From Labilithrix sp. (GTDB lineage Bacteria; Myxococcota_A; Polyangia; Polyangiales; Polyangiaceae), in assembly GCA_028287065.1 (NCBI GenBank), contig JAQBQJ010000378.1, forward strand, positions 1 to 44,316: DNA of 44,316 bases, given 5' to 3'. A model generated the notes under the pieces. It did no database searches, was not told the DNA's origin, and saw only the letters and a list, made by a program, of their open reading frames with translations. The translations under genes and the position numbers were made by a program. Shown here piece by piece: positions 15,545 to 23,768 of this stretch (its first letter is position 1; each line of letters opens with the position of its first letter).

Positions 15545-17460
15545 GGGGCGGGGCTGCCGTCGGACTTCACGGCGAAGCGAAACGTCGTGTCGGTCGCGAG
15601 CGTCGCGTAGTCGAGCACGTCGACCTGGATCGCGTTGTCCGATCGCTGCTGGACGACCGCGAAGCCGTAGTTCTTGCTGCCGGTTGCTGGCGCGCCGCCA
15701 TTGCCGATGACCACCTCACGCGACGTCGCGAAGTGCTCGTAGGTATGCGTGTGGCCGACGAACGAGAGCGTGTACGGATGCGCCGCCATGATCTTCTCGG
15801 CCGGTGCGACGCCCGGCGCTTGCGTGACGGAGTGCGACTCGTGGCGGACCAGGAACGTGTACGTCGTCGGGATTGCGAGCTCGGCCTCGAGCCACGCGGC
15901 CTGCGCCGCACTCCAGGCGTTTGCCGCGACGATGACCGTCTTCGACGTCCAGCTGCCGTCGGCCGCGTCGACGCGAACGGCGTAGTACGGGTCGCTCTTG
16001 CCGATCGGGCCGAGCATCCTGTCCACGAACGCGGTGTAGTTGTTGGTGATGCCGTTCGCGCTGCCTGGACCGCAGTTCGACGCCGTCGCGCCGGTACATT
16101 CGTGATTCCCCATCGCGGCGAACGCGACGCCGGAATATTTCGCCCGGGCGCCGAGGTAGAGCTCGAGCTGCGGGCCCGACTGCGCTCCGAAGGGAGAAGC
16201 GAACATGTAGTCGCCTGTCCCGAGGACGAACGCAGGTCGCGGCGAGAGGCTCTCGATGTCCGTGTAGATCTTCTCGATGATCGCGGTCGGATAGCCTGTC
16301 GTGTCATCGATGCCTGCCGGACGCGTATCGCCCACGACGGCGAAATACACGCGGGAGCTCGTCCCGCCAGTGGCTCCGACGTTGCTCGTGACCGGCGCGC
16401 CCCCGTCGAACGCTGCACCGCCAGCCGCGCCGGCAGCGCCTCCGCAGCTCGTCGGCGGAGACTGGCAGCGGTTCGTCGCAGTGTTGCACCACCATCCGCC
16501 GAAGCATCCGTTGGGTTGGCAGGTCGATTTGCCTCTGCACGACGGACAGCTCGCGGCGGTCGGCGGCGGAACGAGCCCCGGACATGCCGCGGGTGTCGTC
16601 GCGCCGCTGTCGGCCATCGCCGGCGGCGTCGCGGCACACTCTCCCGCGCGCGCGACACACGCGTCGACCTGATCACCGGTGACGGTGCTGACGGACGTGC
16701 ACGCGCGGTCCGTCGCGCATTCGTTGCCCGCCGGACACGTGGGAGCGCAGAACGAATCGGAGCCGAGCTGGGCGCACACGCCGCCGTTGCAGTCCTGATC
16801 CGTGACGCACGGCGGACATGCGAGGCTCGCGGAAGCGTCGACACTCGGCGTGCCCGCTCCCGGAGTCGCGCTCGAGTCTCCGCAGCCGACCCATAGTGCC
16901 GTGGCGGCCATCGCGAACATCGCCGGCACCGTCGCGAGTCGGATCATCGGACGCCGTCGAGCGACGAACGCCATCGCACGAGACTGGCTGCGATGCGGTG
17001 ACGCGAACCACAAGACGGCGGCCGACGCACCGACTCCGCGCCACGCGTCCGCCCACGTCCACGACGCGAAGAACGCGGGAACGTGATCGAGCATGGGGAC
17101 CAGGTGCACGAGCGCGAGCAGGAGGCCGAGAGCGCTGGCGACGCGTCGCTCGCGCCAGATCGCGTGGATGAGACGCCGCTGCAGCGCACGGGGAAGCGCG
17201 AGGAGCGCAATGGCAACGACCGCCCCGAATGCTTTCCAGGCTTCGCTGAGCGACGGGGCCTCGAGGAAGAGGACGAGGTGTTTTCGCGCGGGAAACAGAT
17301 GGATGAAAGCCAGGCTGAAACCCAAGAACGTGAGGAGCGAACCGCGCGCGGTCTCGGGCGCTGCGTTGTCTGGCGGATGCATCGCGCCAGAATGTCCAGC
17401 CAGCGCGGGAGTGATCACGAGGGAGGCGGCGATCGGCGAAATGGCCGCGATGCAGATCAT
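15541..17460 (-). CDS. Membrane domain fused to Cys-rich metallophosphoesterase lipoprotein
   Basis: The 639-aa frame from ATG 17460 has two distinct parts. Residues 1-171 hold about five hydrophobic helices with His in FIHLF and LVHLVP, somewhat like small haem-binding reductase membrane domains. At residue 172 (ATG 16945-16947) a complete lipoprotein signal follows, MIRLATVPAMFAMAATALWV then GC. Counting from that Met, 44-104 and 134-168 are Cys-rich (CNGGVC; CQPNGCFGGWWCNT), and about 199-468 are a calcineurin-like phosphoesterase with GD (206-207), GD (245-246), GNHE (280-283), RHES (368-371) and GHTH (398-401), a full metal-binding set. The downstream part may be translated alone as a 468-aa lipoprotein. 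The Cys-rich part is nearly repeated in the gene at 23253. The substrate is unknown. Confidence 0.88.
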   Translation of the reverse strand: MICIAAISPIAASLVITPALAGHSGAMHPPDNAAPETARGSLLTFLGFSLAFIHLFPARKHLVLFLEAPSLSEAWKAFGAVVAIALLALPRALQRRLIHAIWRERRVASALGLLLALVHLVPMLDHVPAFFASWTWADAWRGVGASAAVLWFASPHRSQSRAMAFVARRRPMIRLATVPAMFAMAATALWVGCGDSSATPGAGTPSVDASASLACPPCVTDQDCNGGVCAQLGSDSFCAPTCPAGNECATDRACTSVSTVTGDQVDACVARAGECAATPPAMADSGATTPAACPGLVPPPTAASCPSCRGKSTCQPNGCFGGWWCNTATNRCQSPPTSCGGAAGAAGGAAFDGGAPVTSNVGATGGTSSRVYFAVVGDTRPAGIDDTTGYPTAIIEKIYTDIESLSPRPAFVLGTGDYMFASPFGAQSGPQLELYLGARAKYSGVAFAAMGNHECTGATASNCGPGSANGITNNYTAFVDRMLGPIGKSDPYYAVRVDAADGSWTSKTVIVAANAWSAAQAAWLEAELAIPTTYTFLVRHESHSVTQAPGVAPAEKIMAAHPYTLSFVGHTHTYEHFATSREVVIGNGGAPATGSKNYGFAVVQQRSDNAIQVDVLDYATLATDTTFRFAVKSDGSPAP

Positions 17461-17644
17461 TTTTCTACGCTCCGCCGTCGCTTTTCGTGATCACACCCCC
17501 CGCGAGCGGACCTTCACCGTGGGCATTCACGCCTTCGCTACGGCGACGCGACAACCGACGAGCGAAGCGTAGGCCGATGGCCTCCGGCGCCGGACAGGTG
17601 CGCACGCGCTGCGATCGGTGCTCGAGCCATTTGGAGGCCGCTTC

Positions 17645-18253
17645 ATGTCGATCCGTTCGTCGTTGCTTCTTCTTCTTCCCGTCGTCGGCGTTTGCGTTGC
17701 GACGGAGGCGTGCAGCTCGTCGACCTCGGCTCCGATCGCCTCCGGCGACGCGGGGAGCTCGGGAACCTCGGGCAGCTCCGGTGACGTGATGCACCCCCCG
17801 GATGCCGCCACGACGGACGGTTCCAGCGCCGGAGGAACCGCGTTGACGGGCAAGCTCGGCGCGCTCGGCGACGTGAAGCCGACGGTCTCGTCGCTGTGGA
17901 TTTCGAACAGCGGCGAGACGCTCGTCTACATGAGCTCCGCGCCGCTCACGTGCGAGCAGCTCAAGACATCGCGCTGGCTCGGGGCCGCAACGGCCGGGTC
18001 GCAGGTGATCGAGATCGTGATCCGGGGCGCACCCAAGGTAGGGGACGTCGCCGTGCCTCCGGGCGAGGTCAATTTCGCGCAGGGCGGGAAGTCGTCCTCG
18101 TACGAGGTCAACGCCGACTCGGGCAACATCACGTTCACGAAGGCGGAGGCGACCGGCGTCGTCGAGGGCACCTTGAGTGCGAGCTACGCGGGCGGCGACA
18201 CCGTCAGCGGGAGCTTCCACGCCGACTTCTGCGCCGGCGGACAGGGTTACTGA
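17645..18253 (+). CDS. Lipoprotein with Ser/Gly/Thr linker (202 aa)
   Basis: ATG 17645 is preceded by GGAGG at 17632-17636, and the N-terminus MSIRSSLLLLLPVVGVCVAT leads to a lipobox-like TEAC. A flexible linker (GSSGTSGSSG) follows, then a beta-rich domain of about 130 residues with two Cys (LTCEQLK and DFCAGG) near its ends. The layout resembles the lipoprotein at 43634-44257: signal, GTS linker, small beta domain, Cys near the C-terminus. It opens a tightly packed plus-strand cluster and ends three bases before a dihaem cytochrome gene. No enzymatic motif is visible. The 184-bp gap from 17461 to 17644 holds both divergent promoters but no clear boxes. Confidence 0.82.
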   Translation: MSIRSSLLLLLPVVGVCVATEACSSSTSAPIASGDAGSSGTSGSSGDVMHPPDAATTDGSSAGGTALTGKLGALGDVKPTVSSLWISNSGETLVYMSSAPLTCEQLKTSRWLGAATAGSQVIEIVIRGAPKVGDVAVPPGEVNFAQGGKSSSYEVNADSGNITFTKAEATGVVEGTLSASYAGGDTVSGSFHADFCAGGQGY

Positions 18254-18256
18254 GCG

Positions 18257-19249
18257 ATGACGACGATCCTTCGATCGGTATGCCTCGCGACAGTCGTCTC
18301 GATCTTCGCCGCCTCGGCATGCTCGAGCTCGAGCTCGAGCCCGAGCGGCGCGAACGGCGATGCAGGTGCAGGCGAAGCAGGCGCCGTCCGCACCGCGACC
18401 ACCGGCACGGTGGAGCGCGGTGAGTACCTCGTCGATCACGTCCTCGTTTGCGGCGTGTGCCACACGCCGAACGGTGCGGACGGCAAGCCAGACCTCACGA
18501 AGTACCTCGCCGGGAGCCGGTCCTACGACTTCACCGACAAGGACGGCACCATCGTGACGGTGAACGCGGAGAACCTCACGTCGCACAATCCGGAGGGGCT
18601 CGCCACGTGGACGGACGAACAGATCCGTACGGCGCTGACCGCGGGCATCGACGACGAGCACATCGCCCTCTACCCGATCATGCCGTACCCCGAATACTCG
18701 CTGCTCACGCGCGCGGACGTCGATTCGATCATCCAATACCTCCGCACGATCCCGCCGAACGACAACGTCGTCCCGAGCGACTATCCCTACTTCGACCAGA
18801 ATCCTCCGGCGCCGCCCGTCGACGGCTCGAAGATCCCGCACACCACGTTGCCCACGACCGACCCGGGCTACGCCGCCGCCGAACGCGGTCGCTATCTCGC
18901 GACCGCAGCCTGTCTGAACTGCCACACCGAGCAGCTCTCCGCGGACGTCCCCGACCTCGCCAAGGCGTTTGCCGGAGGCAAGAAGTACACGTTCGTTCGC
19001 GGCGCTCCGGTCAATACCTCCGCCAACATCACGCCGGATGCGACCGGCCTCGCGACGTGGAGCATCGACGACATCGTCGCAGCGTTGAAGACGAACACCG
19101 AGAAGGGCACCGGACGCGCGTTCTGCAACACGCATCCCGGCGGGCCCGAGCTCTACGGAAAGATGGCCGACAGCGACATGCGCGACATCGCGACGTACAT
19201 CCATACGCTCCCGCCTGTCGCGAACGGGCCCTTCAAATGCCTGCCGTGA
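18257..19249 (+). CDS. Dihaem cytochrome c lipoprotein
   Basis: The 330-aa protein has a lipoprotein signal ending at C22 (AASAC), a Ser-rich linker, and two cytochrome c domains. Each has a classical haem site: C65-GV-C68-H69 and C219-LN-C222-H223. Possible axial Met ligands include M142 in YPIMPYPEYS for the first domain and M312 in GKMADSDM for the second. Repeats between the domains (ENLTSHNPEGLATWTDEQIR and ANITPDATGLATWSIDDIV) show that it arose by domain duplication, as in the cytochromes that feed alcohol or aldehyde dehydrogenases. It would carry electrons outside the cytoplasmic membrane. It sits between a lipoprotein gene (3-bp gap) and a monohaem cytochrome gene (4-bp overlap). 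Confidence 0.93.
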   Translation: MTTILRSVCLATVVSIFAASACSSSSSSPSGANGDAGAGEAGAVRTATTGTVERGEYLVDHVLVCGVCHTPNGADGKPDLTKYLAGSRSYDFTDKDGTIVTVNAENLTSHNPEGLATWTDEQIRTALTAGIDDEHIALYPIMPYPEYSLLTRADVDSIIQYLRTIPPNDNVVPSDYPYFDQNPPAPPVDGSKIPHTTLPTTDPGYAAAERGRYLATAACLNCHTEQLSADVPDLAKAFAGGKKYTFVRGAPVNTSANITPDATGLATWSIDDIVAALKTNTEKGTGRAFCNTHPGGPELYGKMADSDMRDIATYIHTLPPVANGPFKCLP

Positions 19250-19680
19250 AGCGTTCCCCCTCGCTGTTCGCGGCCGTCGTCGCCATCGCGCTGGTGCCGA
19301 GCTGCTCGAGCCCGTCGTCCACGCCGGCAGAGCCCGGCACGTTCACGACCATCTATCCGCTCCTCTTCCCGGTGAGCACGAACGCGCGGTGCAACTTCTG
19401 CCACGGCCTGCCGGCGAACGAGACCAGCAACGGCAAGCTGTTCATGGGTACGGACAAGGCGACCGCCTACGCCGCGCTCATCGGCAAGCTCTCGACGGGC
19501 AACAAGTGCCCGAACGAGACGCTCGTCGTCCCGAACGATCCCGAGGGGAGCCTGTTCTACCAGAAGCTGACCGCGAGCCCGCCCTGTGGGAGTCGCATGC
19601 CGCTCGGCGGGACTCCGCTCTCGGGTGAACAGCTCGAGATGGTTCGAAGCTGGATCGCAGCCGGCGCGAAGGACGACTGA
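19246..19680 (+). CDS. Small monohaem cytochrome c lipoprotein
   Basis: I choose GTG 19246, which overlaps the preceding stop as GTGA and gives the signal MKRSPSLFAAVVAIALVPSC with a clear lipobox. An ATG at 19237, three codons upstream, is an alternative. The 144-aa product has one haem site, CNFCH, in NARCNFCHGLP. The C-terminal part, SRMPLGGTPLSGEQLEMVRS then WIAAGA, is typical of small cytochromes where the Met of MPLGG is the distal haem ligand. Two further Cys (NKCPNE and PPCGSR) may form a disulfide. It lies between dihaem cytochrome genes with overlapping starts and stops, so it belongs to one electron-transfer unit with them. Confidence 0.9.
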   Translation: MKRSPSLFAAVVAIALVPSCSSPSSTPAEPGTFTTIYPLLFPVSTNARCNFCHGLPANETSNGKLFMGTDKATAYAALIGKLSTGNKCPNETLVVPNDPEGSLFYQKLTASPPCGSRMPLGGTPLSGEQLEMVRSWIAAGAKDD

Positions 19681-20714
19681 TGCGCCGGCTCACGATCGCC
19701 GTGCTCGTCGCCACGATGGTCGACCTGTCGTGCTCGAGTAAGGCGGCGCCAGCGGACGCGTGCGTCGAGCCCGAGACCGGCTTGCCGACCGACGTCTTCT
19801 GCACGGGCCTCTACGCCAATCACGATCCGACGCAGCACTCGGCCGATGCTCTCGCGTACACGCCGGGCGTCGTGCTGTGGAGCGACGGGGCCGAGAAGCA
19901 TCGGTACCTTTACTTGCCGCCCTCGTCGACGATCGACACGTCGAACCTCGATGCATGGAAGTTCCCCGTGGGAACGAAGGCGTGGAAGGAGTTCCGCGTC
20001 GACGGCGTGCTCGTCGAGACGCGCCTCTTCTGGAAGCGCAGCGAGACGGCGTGGGACTCCGGCACGTATGTCTGGGATGCGGCCGGGACGACGGCGACGC
20101 TGAACACGGACCCGAAGGGAATCGTCCTTCCGAGCGGGTACGAGATCCCGAAGCAGAAGGACTGTGACAAGTGTCACCACGGCGGCTCCGACAGGCTGCT
20201 CGGCGTCGAGGCGGTCGCGCTCGCGTTGCCGGCCGCCGAAGGAGCGACGCTCACCGCTCTCGCGCAGCGCGGCTTGCTGAGCAAACCTCCCGCGACGACG
20301 ACGGTCGCGCTTCCCGAAGAGGCGAGCGGCAAGGCCGGCGCGGCGCTCGGATACCTGCACGCGAACTGCGGGATGCCGTGTCACTCGAGCCGCGGGCTCG
20401 GCGACGAGACCAAGCTCGTCCTCCGACTTCGGGCAGGCGAGCTATGGCCGGATGGCTCGTCGGGCGCCGCCGCGTCGGCCGTGTCGATGACCGACACGTT
20501 CAAGTCCACCGTCAACCAGGACCCTACGACGGCAGCCGTGGCGCAGGCGTTTCCGGGCGCGCATCGGATCACGCCCGGCGCTCACGACAAGAGCCTCGTC
20601 TGGCTGGTGTCGCACCTCCGCGGGAACTACCAGATGCCGCCGCTCGTCAGTCATCGCATCGACGACGTCGGAACTCAGCAGCTCGCGGACTGGATCGATG
20701 CATTGCCCAAGTAG
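19680..20714 (+). CDS. SO_2930-type dihaem cytochrome c lipoprotein
   Basis: The 344-aa protein has a lipoprotein signal (MRRLTIAVLVATMVDLSC). It resembles the SO_2930/HNE_0200 family of dihaem proteins: TPGVVLWSDGAEKHRYLYLP, FPVGTKAWKEF, ETRLFWKRSE and GTYVWDAAGTTATL. The first haem site is C162-DK-C165-H166. The second is C230-GMP-C234-H235, a CX3CH spacing where relatives usually have CXXCH; LGYLHANC before it and NYQMPPLVS near the end agree with a real cytochrome domain. The start overlaps the previous stop by one base (TGATG). The partner and reaction are unknown. The CX3CH site may still bind haem or may have lost it. Confidence 0.88.
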   Translation: MRRLTIAVLVATMVDLSCSSKAAPADACVEPETGLPTDVFCTGLYANHDPTQHSADALAYTPGVVLWSDGAEKHRYLYLPPSSTIDTSNLDAWKFPVGTKAWKEFRVDGVLVETRLFWKRSETAWDSGTYVWDAAGTTATLNTDPKGIVLPSGYEIPKQKDCDKCHHGGSDRLLGVEAVALALPAAEGATLTALAQRGLLSKPPATTTVALPEEASGKAGAALGYLHANCGMPCHSSRGLGDETKLVLRLRAGELWPDGSSGAAASAVSMTDTFKSTVNQDPTTAAVAQAFPGAHRITPGAHDKSLVWLVSHLRGNYQMPPLVSHRIDDVGTQQLADWIDALPK

Positions 20715-20744
20715 AGCGATGCGGATACGCATGCATGAACGTCG

Positions 20745-21830
20745 GTGAACCAACGTAGGCAACCTCGTCGCGCTGCGGTCGCGGTCGGCCTCGTTGCCGT
20801 GGCCTCGACGCTCACGCTCCACGCGGTCCGCGCCGACGACTTCGTGCTGGTGAAGATCGACTACGAGACGCGACCCGGATGTCCGGACGCCGACACGTTC
20901 GTCCGCGAAGTGCTGTCGCGCGCACCGCGCGCCCGCGTGGGCTCCGCGAGCGACGGCGCGCGCTCGCTCGTTGCGCGCGTGCGTGCGGGAGCGCGTGGAC
21001 TCGAAGGAGTGCTGTCGGTCCGCGACGCCGACGGGCACACGACGGAGCGCGCCGTCCATGGACAGCGTTGCGAGGAGCTGGTGACTGCGCTCGCCGTGAT
21101 CGCGGCGCTCGTCATCGACCCGCTCACCGCTCGTGCGGAGCCTTTCGAGCCGGATGCGGCCACCGGCACGACGGACGCAGCGACGACGGACTCTCCGGAT
21201 GCCGCACCGGCGGCGCTCCCGCAGCTCGACGCCGCAGCGCCGGAGGCCGCGCTCTCGGCCCCGACGGCCGATGGTCCGACCGGACATCCCGGCCCGGGCA
21301 CGAACGACGGATGGAAGACGTCCGCGGGGGCGGCGGTCGGCGTCGTCGGAGGCACCGCCCCCTCCGTGCTCCTCAGCATGCCCGTGTTCGTCGAGGTCTC
21401 GCGGCGCGCGGAGGCGATCGTCGAGCCGACCGCGCGGCTGCGCTTCGAACGCACGGCGGTCGGTGTGACGCGCAAGGGCGGCAGCGGCGGTGCGAGCTTC
21501 GTGAGGACCGTGGGAGCCGCCGATCTCTGCGCGATCGCGCTCCGCGGCCGTTCGATCCGCGCGCAGCCGTGCGCGCGGGCCGAGCTCGGCGGCGTCTATG
21601 CGAAGGGCCTCGAGATCGTACCGGCGCGCGGCGAGATGCGCCCTTGGCTCGCGCTGGGTCCGGTGGCACGTGCGCGCGTCGACGTCATCGGGCCGCTCTT
21701 CGTCGAGCTCGAGGCCGCTCTCCTGTTCGCGGTCGTCCGCGACAGCTTCTACGTGGAGCCGGGCACGCTCCTCTATCGTCCGCCCGCGCTCGGCGCTACG
21801 ACCGCTTTCGGCGCGGGACTGGCGTTTTGA
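20745..21830 (+). CDS. Exported protein of unknown function (361 aa)
   Basis: GTG 20745 gives a signal peptide (MNQRRQPRRAAVAVGLVAVA to about residue 30). A short domain follows with two Cys, TRPGCPDADTFVREVLSR and VHGQRCEELVTALAVIAALV, a pattern repeated in many myxobacterial secreted proteins. A Pro/Ala/Asp-rich linker (about 125-185) leads to a beta-rich C-terminal half whose alternating pattern (TARLRFERTAVGVTRKGGSG; ATTAFGAGLAF as last residues) suggests an outer-membrane barrel ending in Phe. It lies 30 bp after the cytochrome genes and overlaps the ECF sigma gene by one base (TGATG), so it belongs to the sigma-factor unit. The barrel is an inference. Confidence 0.78.
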   Translation: MNQRRQPRRAAVAVGLVAVASTLTLHAVRADDFVLVKIDYETRPGCPDADTFVREVLSRAPRARVGSASDGARSLVARVRAGARGLEGVLSVRDADGHTTERAVHGQRCEELVTALAVIAALVIDPLTARAEPFEPDAATGTTDAATTDSPDAAPAALPQLDAAAPEAALSAPTADGPTGHPGPGTNDGWKTSAGAAVGVVGGTAPSVLLSMPVFVEVSRRAEAIVEPTARLRFERTAVGVTRKGGSGGASFVRTVGAADLCAIALRGRSIRAQPCARAELGGVYAKGLEIVPARGEMRPWLALGPVARARVDVIGPLFVELEAALLFAVVRDSFYVEPGTLLYRPPALGATTAFGAGLAF

Positions 21831-22489
21831 TGATCAATCAGCCTCCCGACGAACATTGCACAGTGCACGGGATGGTTTCCGTCGCCGCGCCCACCGTCGT
21901 GATCGATGGACCTTCCGATGGCAGCCCCGTCGTGAGCGCGCCGGAGCGTCGACGTGCATTGTCGAGAGAGGACGCGACGCGCTTTCGGAGCATGGTGGAC
22001 GGTCACTTCGATTTCATCTGGCGCTCTCTGCGCGGCCTCGGAGTCCCTTCTGCGATGATCGACGATGCGGCACAGCAGGTCTTCTGGACGGCTTCGCAGA
22101 AGCTCGACACGATCGTCGTGGGGAGCGAGCGGTCCTTTCTGTTTGCAACGGCACGTGGCGTCGCGGCCAACGCGCGGCGCTCGCGACTGCGCAGTCGCGA
22201 GCTGCCCGACGAGGAAGCGGTCGCAAGCTATGCCGACCACTCTCCGGATCCGGAGCAGGTCGCGGCCTCACGCCAGGCGCGCCGGCTCCTCGATCGGATC
22301 CTCGACGGTCTCCCCGAGGAGCTGCGGGAGGTCTTCGTCCTGTACGAGCTCGAGGGACAGACCATGGCCGAGATCGCGACGCTGCTCGCGACCCCCACGG
22401 GAACGATCGCGTCGCGCCTCCGCCGCGCACGAGAGGAATTCCACACGGCGGCACGCCGTCATCAAGCCAACCGGGGGAACGAGACATGA
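21830..22489 (+). CDS. ECF-family RNA polymerase sigma factor
   Basis: This 219-aa sigma-70 family protein has region 2 around residues 50-110 (FRSMVDGHFDFIWRSLRGLG and DDAAQQVFWTA) and region 4 around 150-210 (LPEELREVFVLYELEGQTMA and TIASRLRRAREEF, the promoter-binding helix-turn-helix). Regions 1 and 3 are absent, as in ECF factors. An N-terminal extension of about 40 residues precedes region 2. The start overlaps the preceding stop by one base, and the stop overlaps the next gene by four bases (ATGA). The next gene encodes a membrane protein, the usual position of a cognate anti-sigma factor. Confidence 0.93.
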   Translation: MINQPPDEHCTVHGMVSVAAPTVVIDGPSDGSPVVSAPERRRALSREDATRFRSMVDGHFDFIWRSLRGLGVPSAMIDDAAQQVFWTASQKLDTIVVGSERSFLFATARGVAANARRSRLRSRELPDEEAVASYADHSPDPEQVAASRQARRLLDRILDGLPEELREVFVLYELEGQTMAEIATLLATPTGTIASRLRRAREEFHTAARRHQANRGNET

Positions 22490-23226
22490 GCGAGCCGCCG
22501 CGTCTTCTGGGCGATCCATCGGCAACGCCCTTCGAGCGTGATCTGCTTGCGTCGTGGGACACGGAGCAGCCGTCTGCGAGCGCTCGCGCGCGAGCGCTTG
22601 CGGTCGCGGGCGCCGCCGCGGGAACGCTTGCGGCCGCGGCGGGCACGGCCGCAGGGACGGCACCGAAGGCGGCGGCCGCCGGCGCCGGGGCGCTCACGAA
22701 GTGGGCCGTGGTCGGTGCGGTGATCGCCTCGACCGTCGGCGCCGGCGTGGTCGTGGCTCTGACGCGCGCGCCGCAGAGCGAGACGGCCGCTCCCGCAAAG
22801 GCGCCGGCAACGACGCTCGCCGTGCCCGTCGTCAGCACTCCGATCGCAGAGCCTCCGACGGTATCGCCCGCCGATCTCCCTACGGCGCCTGCGTCCGTGT
22901 CCATCACCCCAGCACCGTCGACGCCTCGTGCTCGCGCCTCGGCCGGGGAGTCGACGCTCAGCGAGGAGATCGCATCGTTCGATCGCGCGCGCGCCGCGTT
23001 CGATGCCGGGAGCGCCGACCAGGCGATTGCGCTCGTCGACGCCTATGAGAAGCGATTTCCTTCCGGGACGTTCATCCAAGAGGCCGAGGTCCTCCGGGTC
23101 GAAGCGCTCACACGCAAGGGCGATCGTGACGGCGCTCATCGCGTCGGACAGCGGTTTCTCGCCGCCCACCCCACCAGTCCGCATGCTGCGCGCATCCGCG
23201 CTATCCTGCACGCATCGACTCCGTAA
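22486..23226 (+). CDS. Putative anti-sigma factor with TPR-like periplasmic domain
   Basis: The 246-aa protein has a cytoplasmic N-terminus of about 70 residues, a single membrane helix (about 73-94, WAVVGAVIASTVGAGVVVAL), a Pro/Ala linker, and a C-terminal helical domain. The last part is TPR/YbgF-like: FDRARAAFDAGSADQAIALV, YEKRFPSGTFIQEAEVLRVE and GQRFLAAHPTSPHAARIRAI. It is coupled to the ECF sigma gene by ATGA, and its one-helix topology fits an anti-sigma factor that senses an envelope signal. The N-terminus lacks the HxxxCxxC zinc motif of ZAS anti-sigma factors, so the call rests on context and topology. Confidence 0.75.
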   Translation: MSEPPRLLGDPSATPFERDLLASWDTEQPSASARARALAVAGAAAGTLAAAAGTAAGTAPKAAAAGAGALTKWAVVGAVIASTVGAGVVVALTRAPQSETAAPAKAPATTLAVPVVSTPIAEPPTVSPADLPTAPASVSITPAPSTPRARASAGESTLSEEIASFDRARAAFDAGSADQAIALVDAYEKRFPSGTFIQEAEVLRVEALTRKGDRDGAHRVGQRFLAAHPTSPHAARIRAILHASTP

Positions 23227-23252
23227 CGCATTCCTCGGCTGCGCGTATCTTC

Positions 23253-23768
23253 GTGGTCGTCGCGGCAGCGGCGGTCGCGTCGTGCTCGTGGATCGCCTGT
23301 GGCACGAACGTCGACCTCGGCGGCACGGCGGACGCCGGCGAGGCGGACGGTTCGCAGAGCGCAGAGGAGCTCGTCGACGTGTGCGAGCCGTGCGCGACCC
23401 CTTCGGCGTGCCCGATGGGCGCCACATGCGTGCAGATCGCAGGCAAGAACACGTTCTGCGCGACGGTCTGTCCGAGCGCCGCCGAGTGTGACGGCGACGA
23501 CACGTGCGAGCTCGTCCGGACCACGACCGCCGAGACGATCCGCGCGTGCGTGCCGAAGGTCGGCGCTTGCGCGCCCGCGAAGGCGCCCGTCGTCGACAGC
23601 TCCGTCGTCGACCGGTGCGGAGGCCTCGACGGACCGACGCTCGCCTCCGTGTGCAGATCCTGCGACAGCGACGATCAGGGCTGCCAGCGCAACGGATGCT
23701 ACGGCGGATGGTGGTGCAACACGACGTTGCAACGCTGCGAGAGGCCACCCGCGACGTGTCCGTCCTGA
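23253..23768 (+). CDS. Cys-rich lipoprotein, free-standing copy of the phosphoesterase Cys-rich domain
   Basis: The 171-aa product is almost entirely the Cys-rich region also found in the phosphoesterase at 15541-17460. Cys positions match closely: CxxC at 44-47, C53, C69, C73, C79, C85, C99, C106, then C134-x2-C137, C144, C149, C155, C162 and C169, with NGCYGGWWCNT shared almost unchanged. A hydrophobic N-terminus with VASC suggests a lipoprotein, but GTG 23253 leaves no positive charge before the hydrophobic core, and Arg codons lie just upstream in frame; the true start may be a rare codon before 23253. The stop overlaps the PAP2 gene by one base (TGATG). Disulfide-bonded extracellular folding is likely. 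The function is unknown. Confidence 0.8.
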   Translation: MVVAAAAVASCSWIACGTNVDLGGTADAGEADGSQSAEELVDVCEPCATPSACPMGATCVQIAGKNTFCATVCPSAAECDGDDTCELVRTTTAETIRACVPKVGACAPAKAPVVDSSVVDRCGGLDGPTLASVCRSCDSDDQGCQRNGCYGGWWCNTTLQRCERPPATCPS

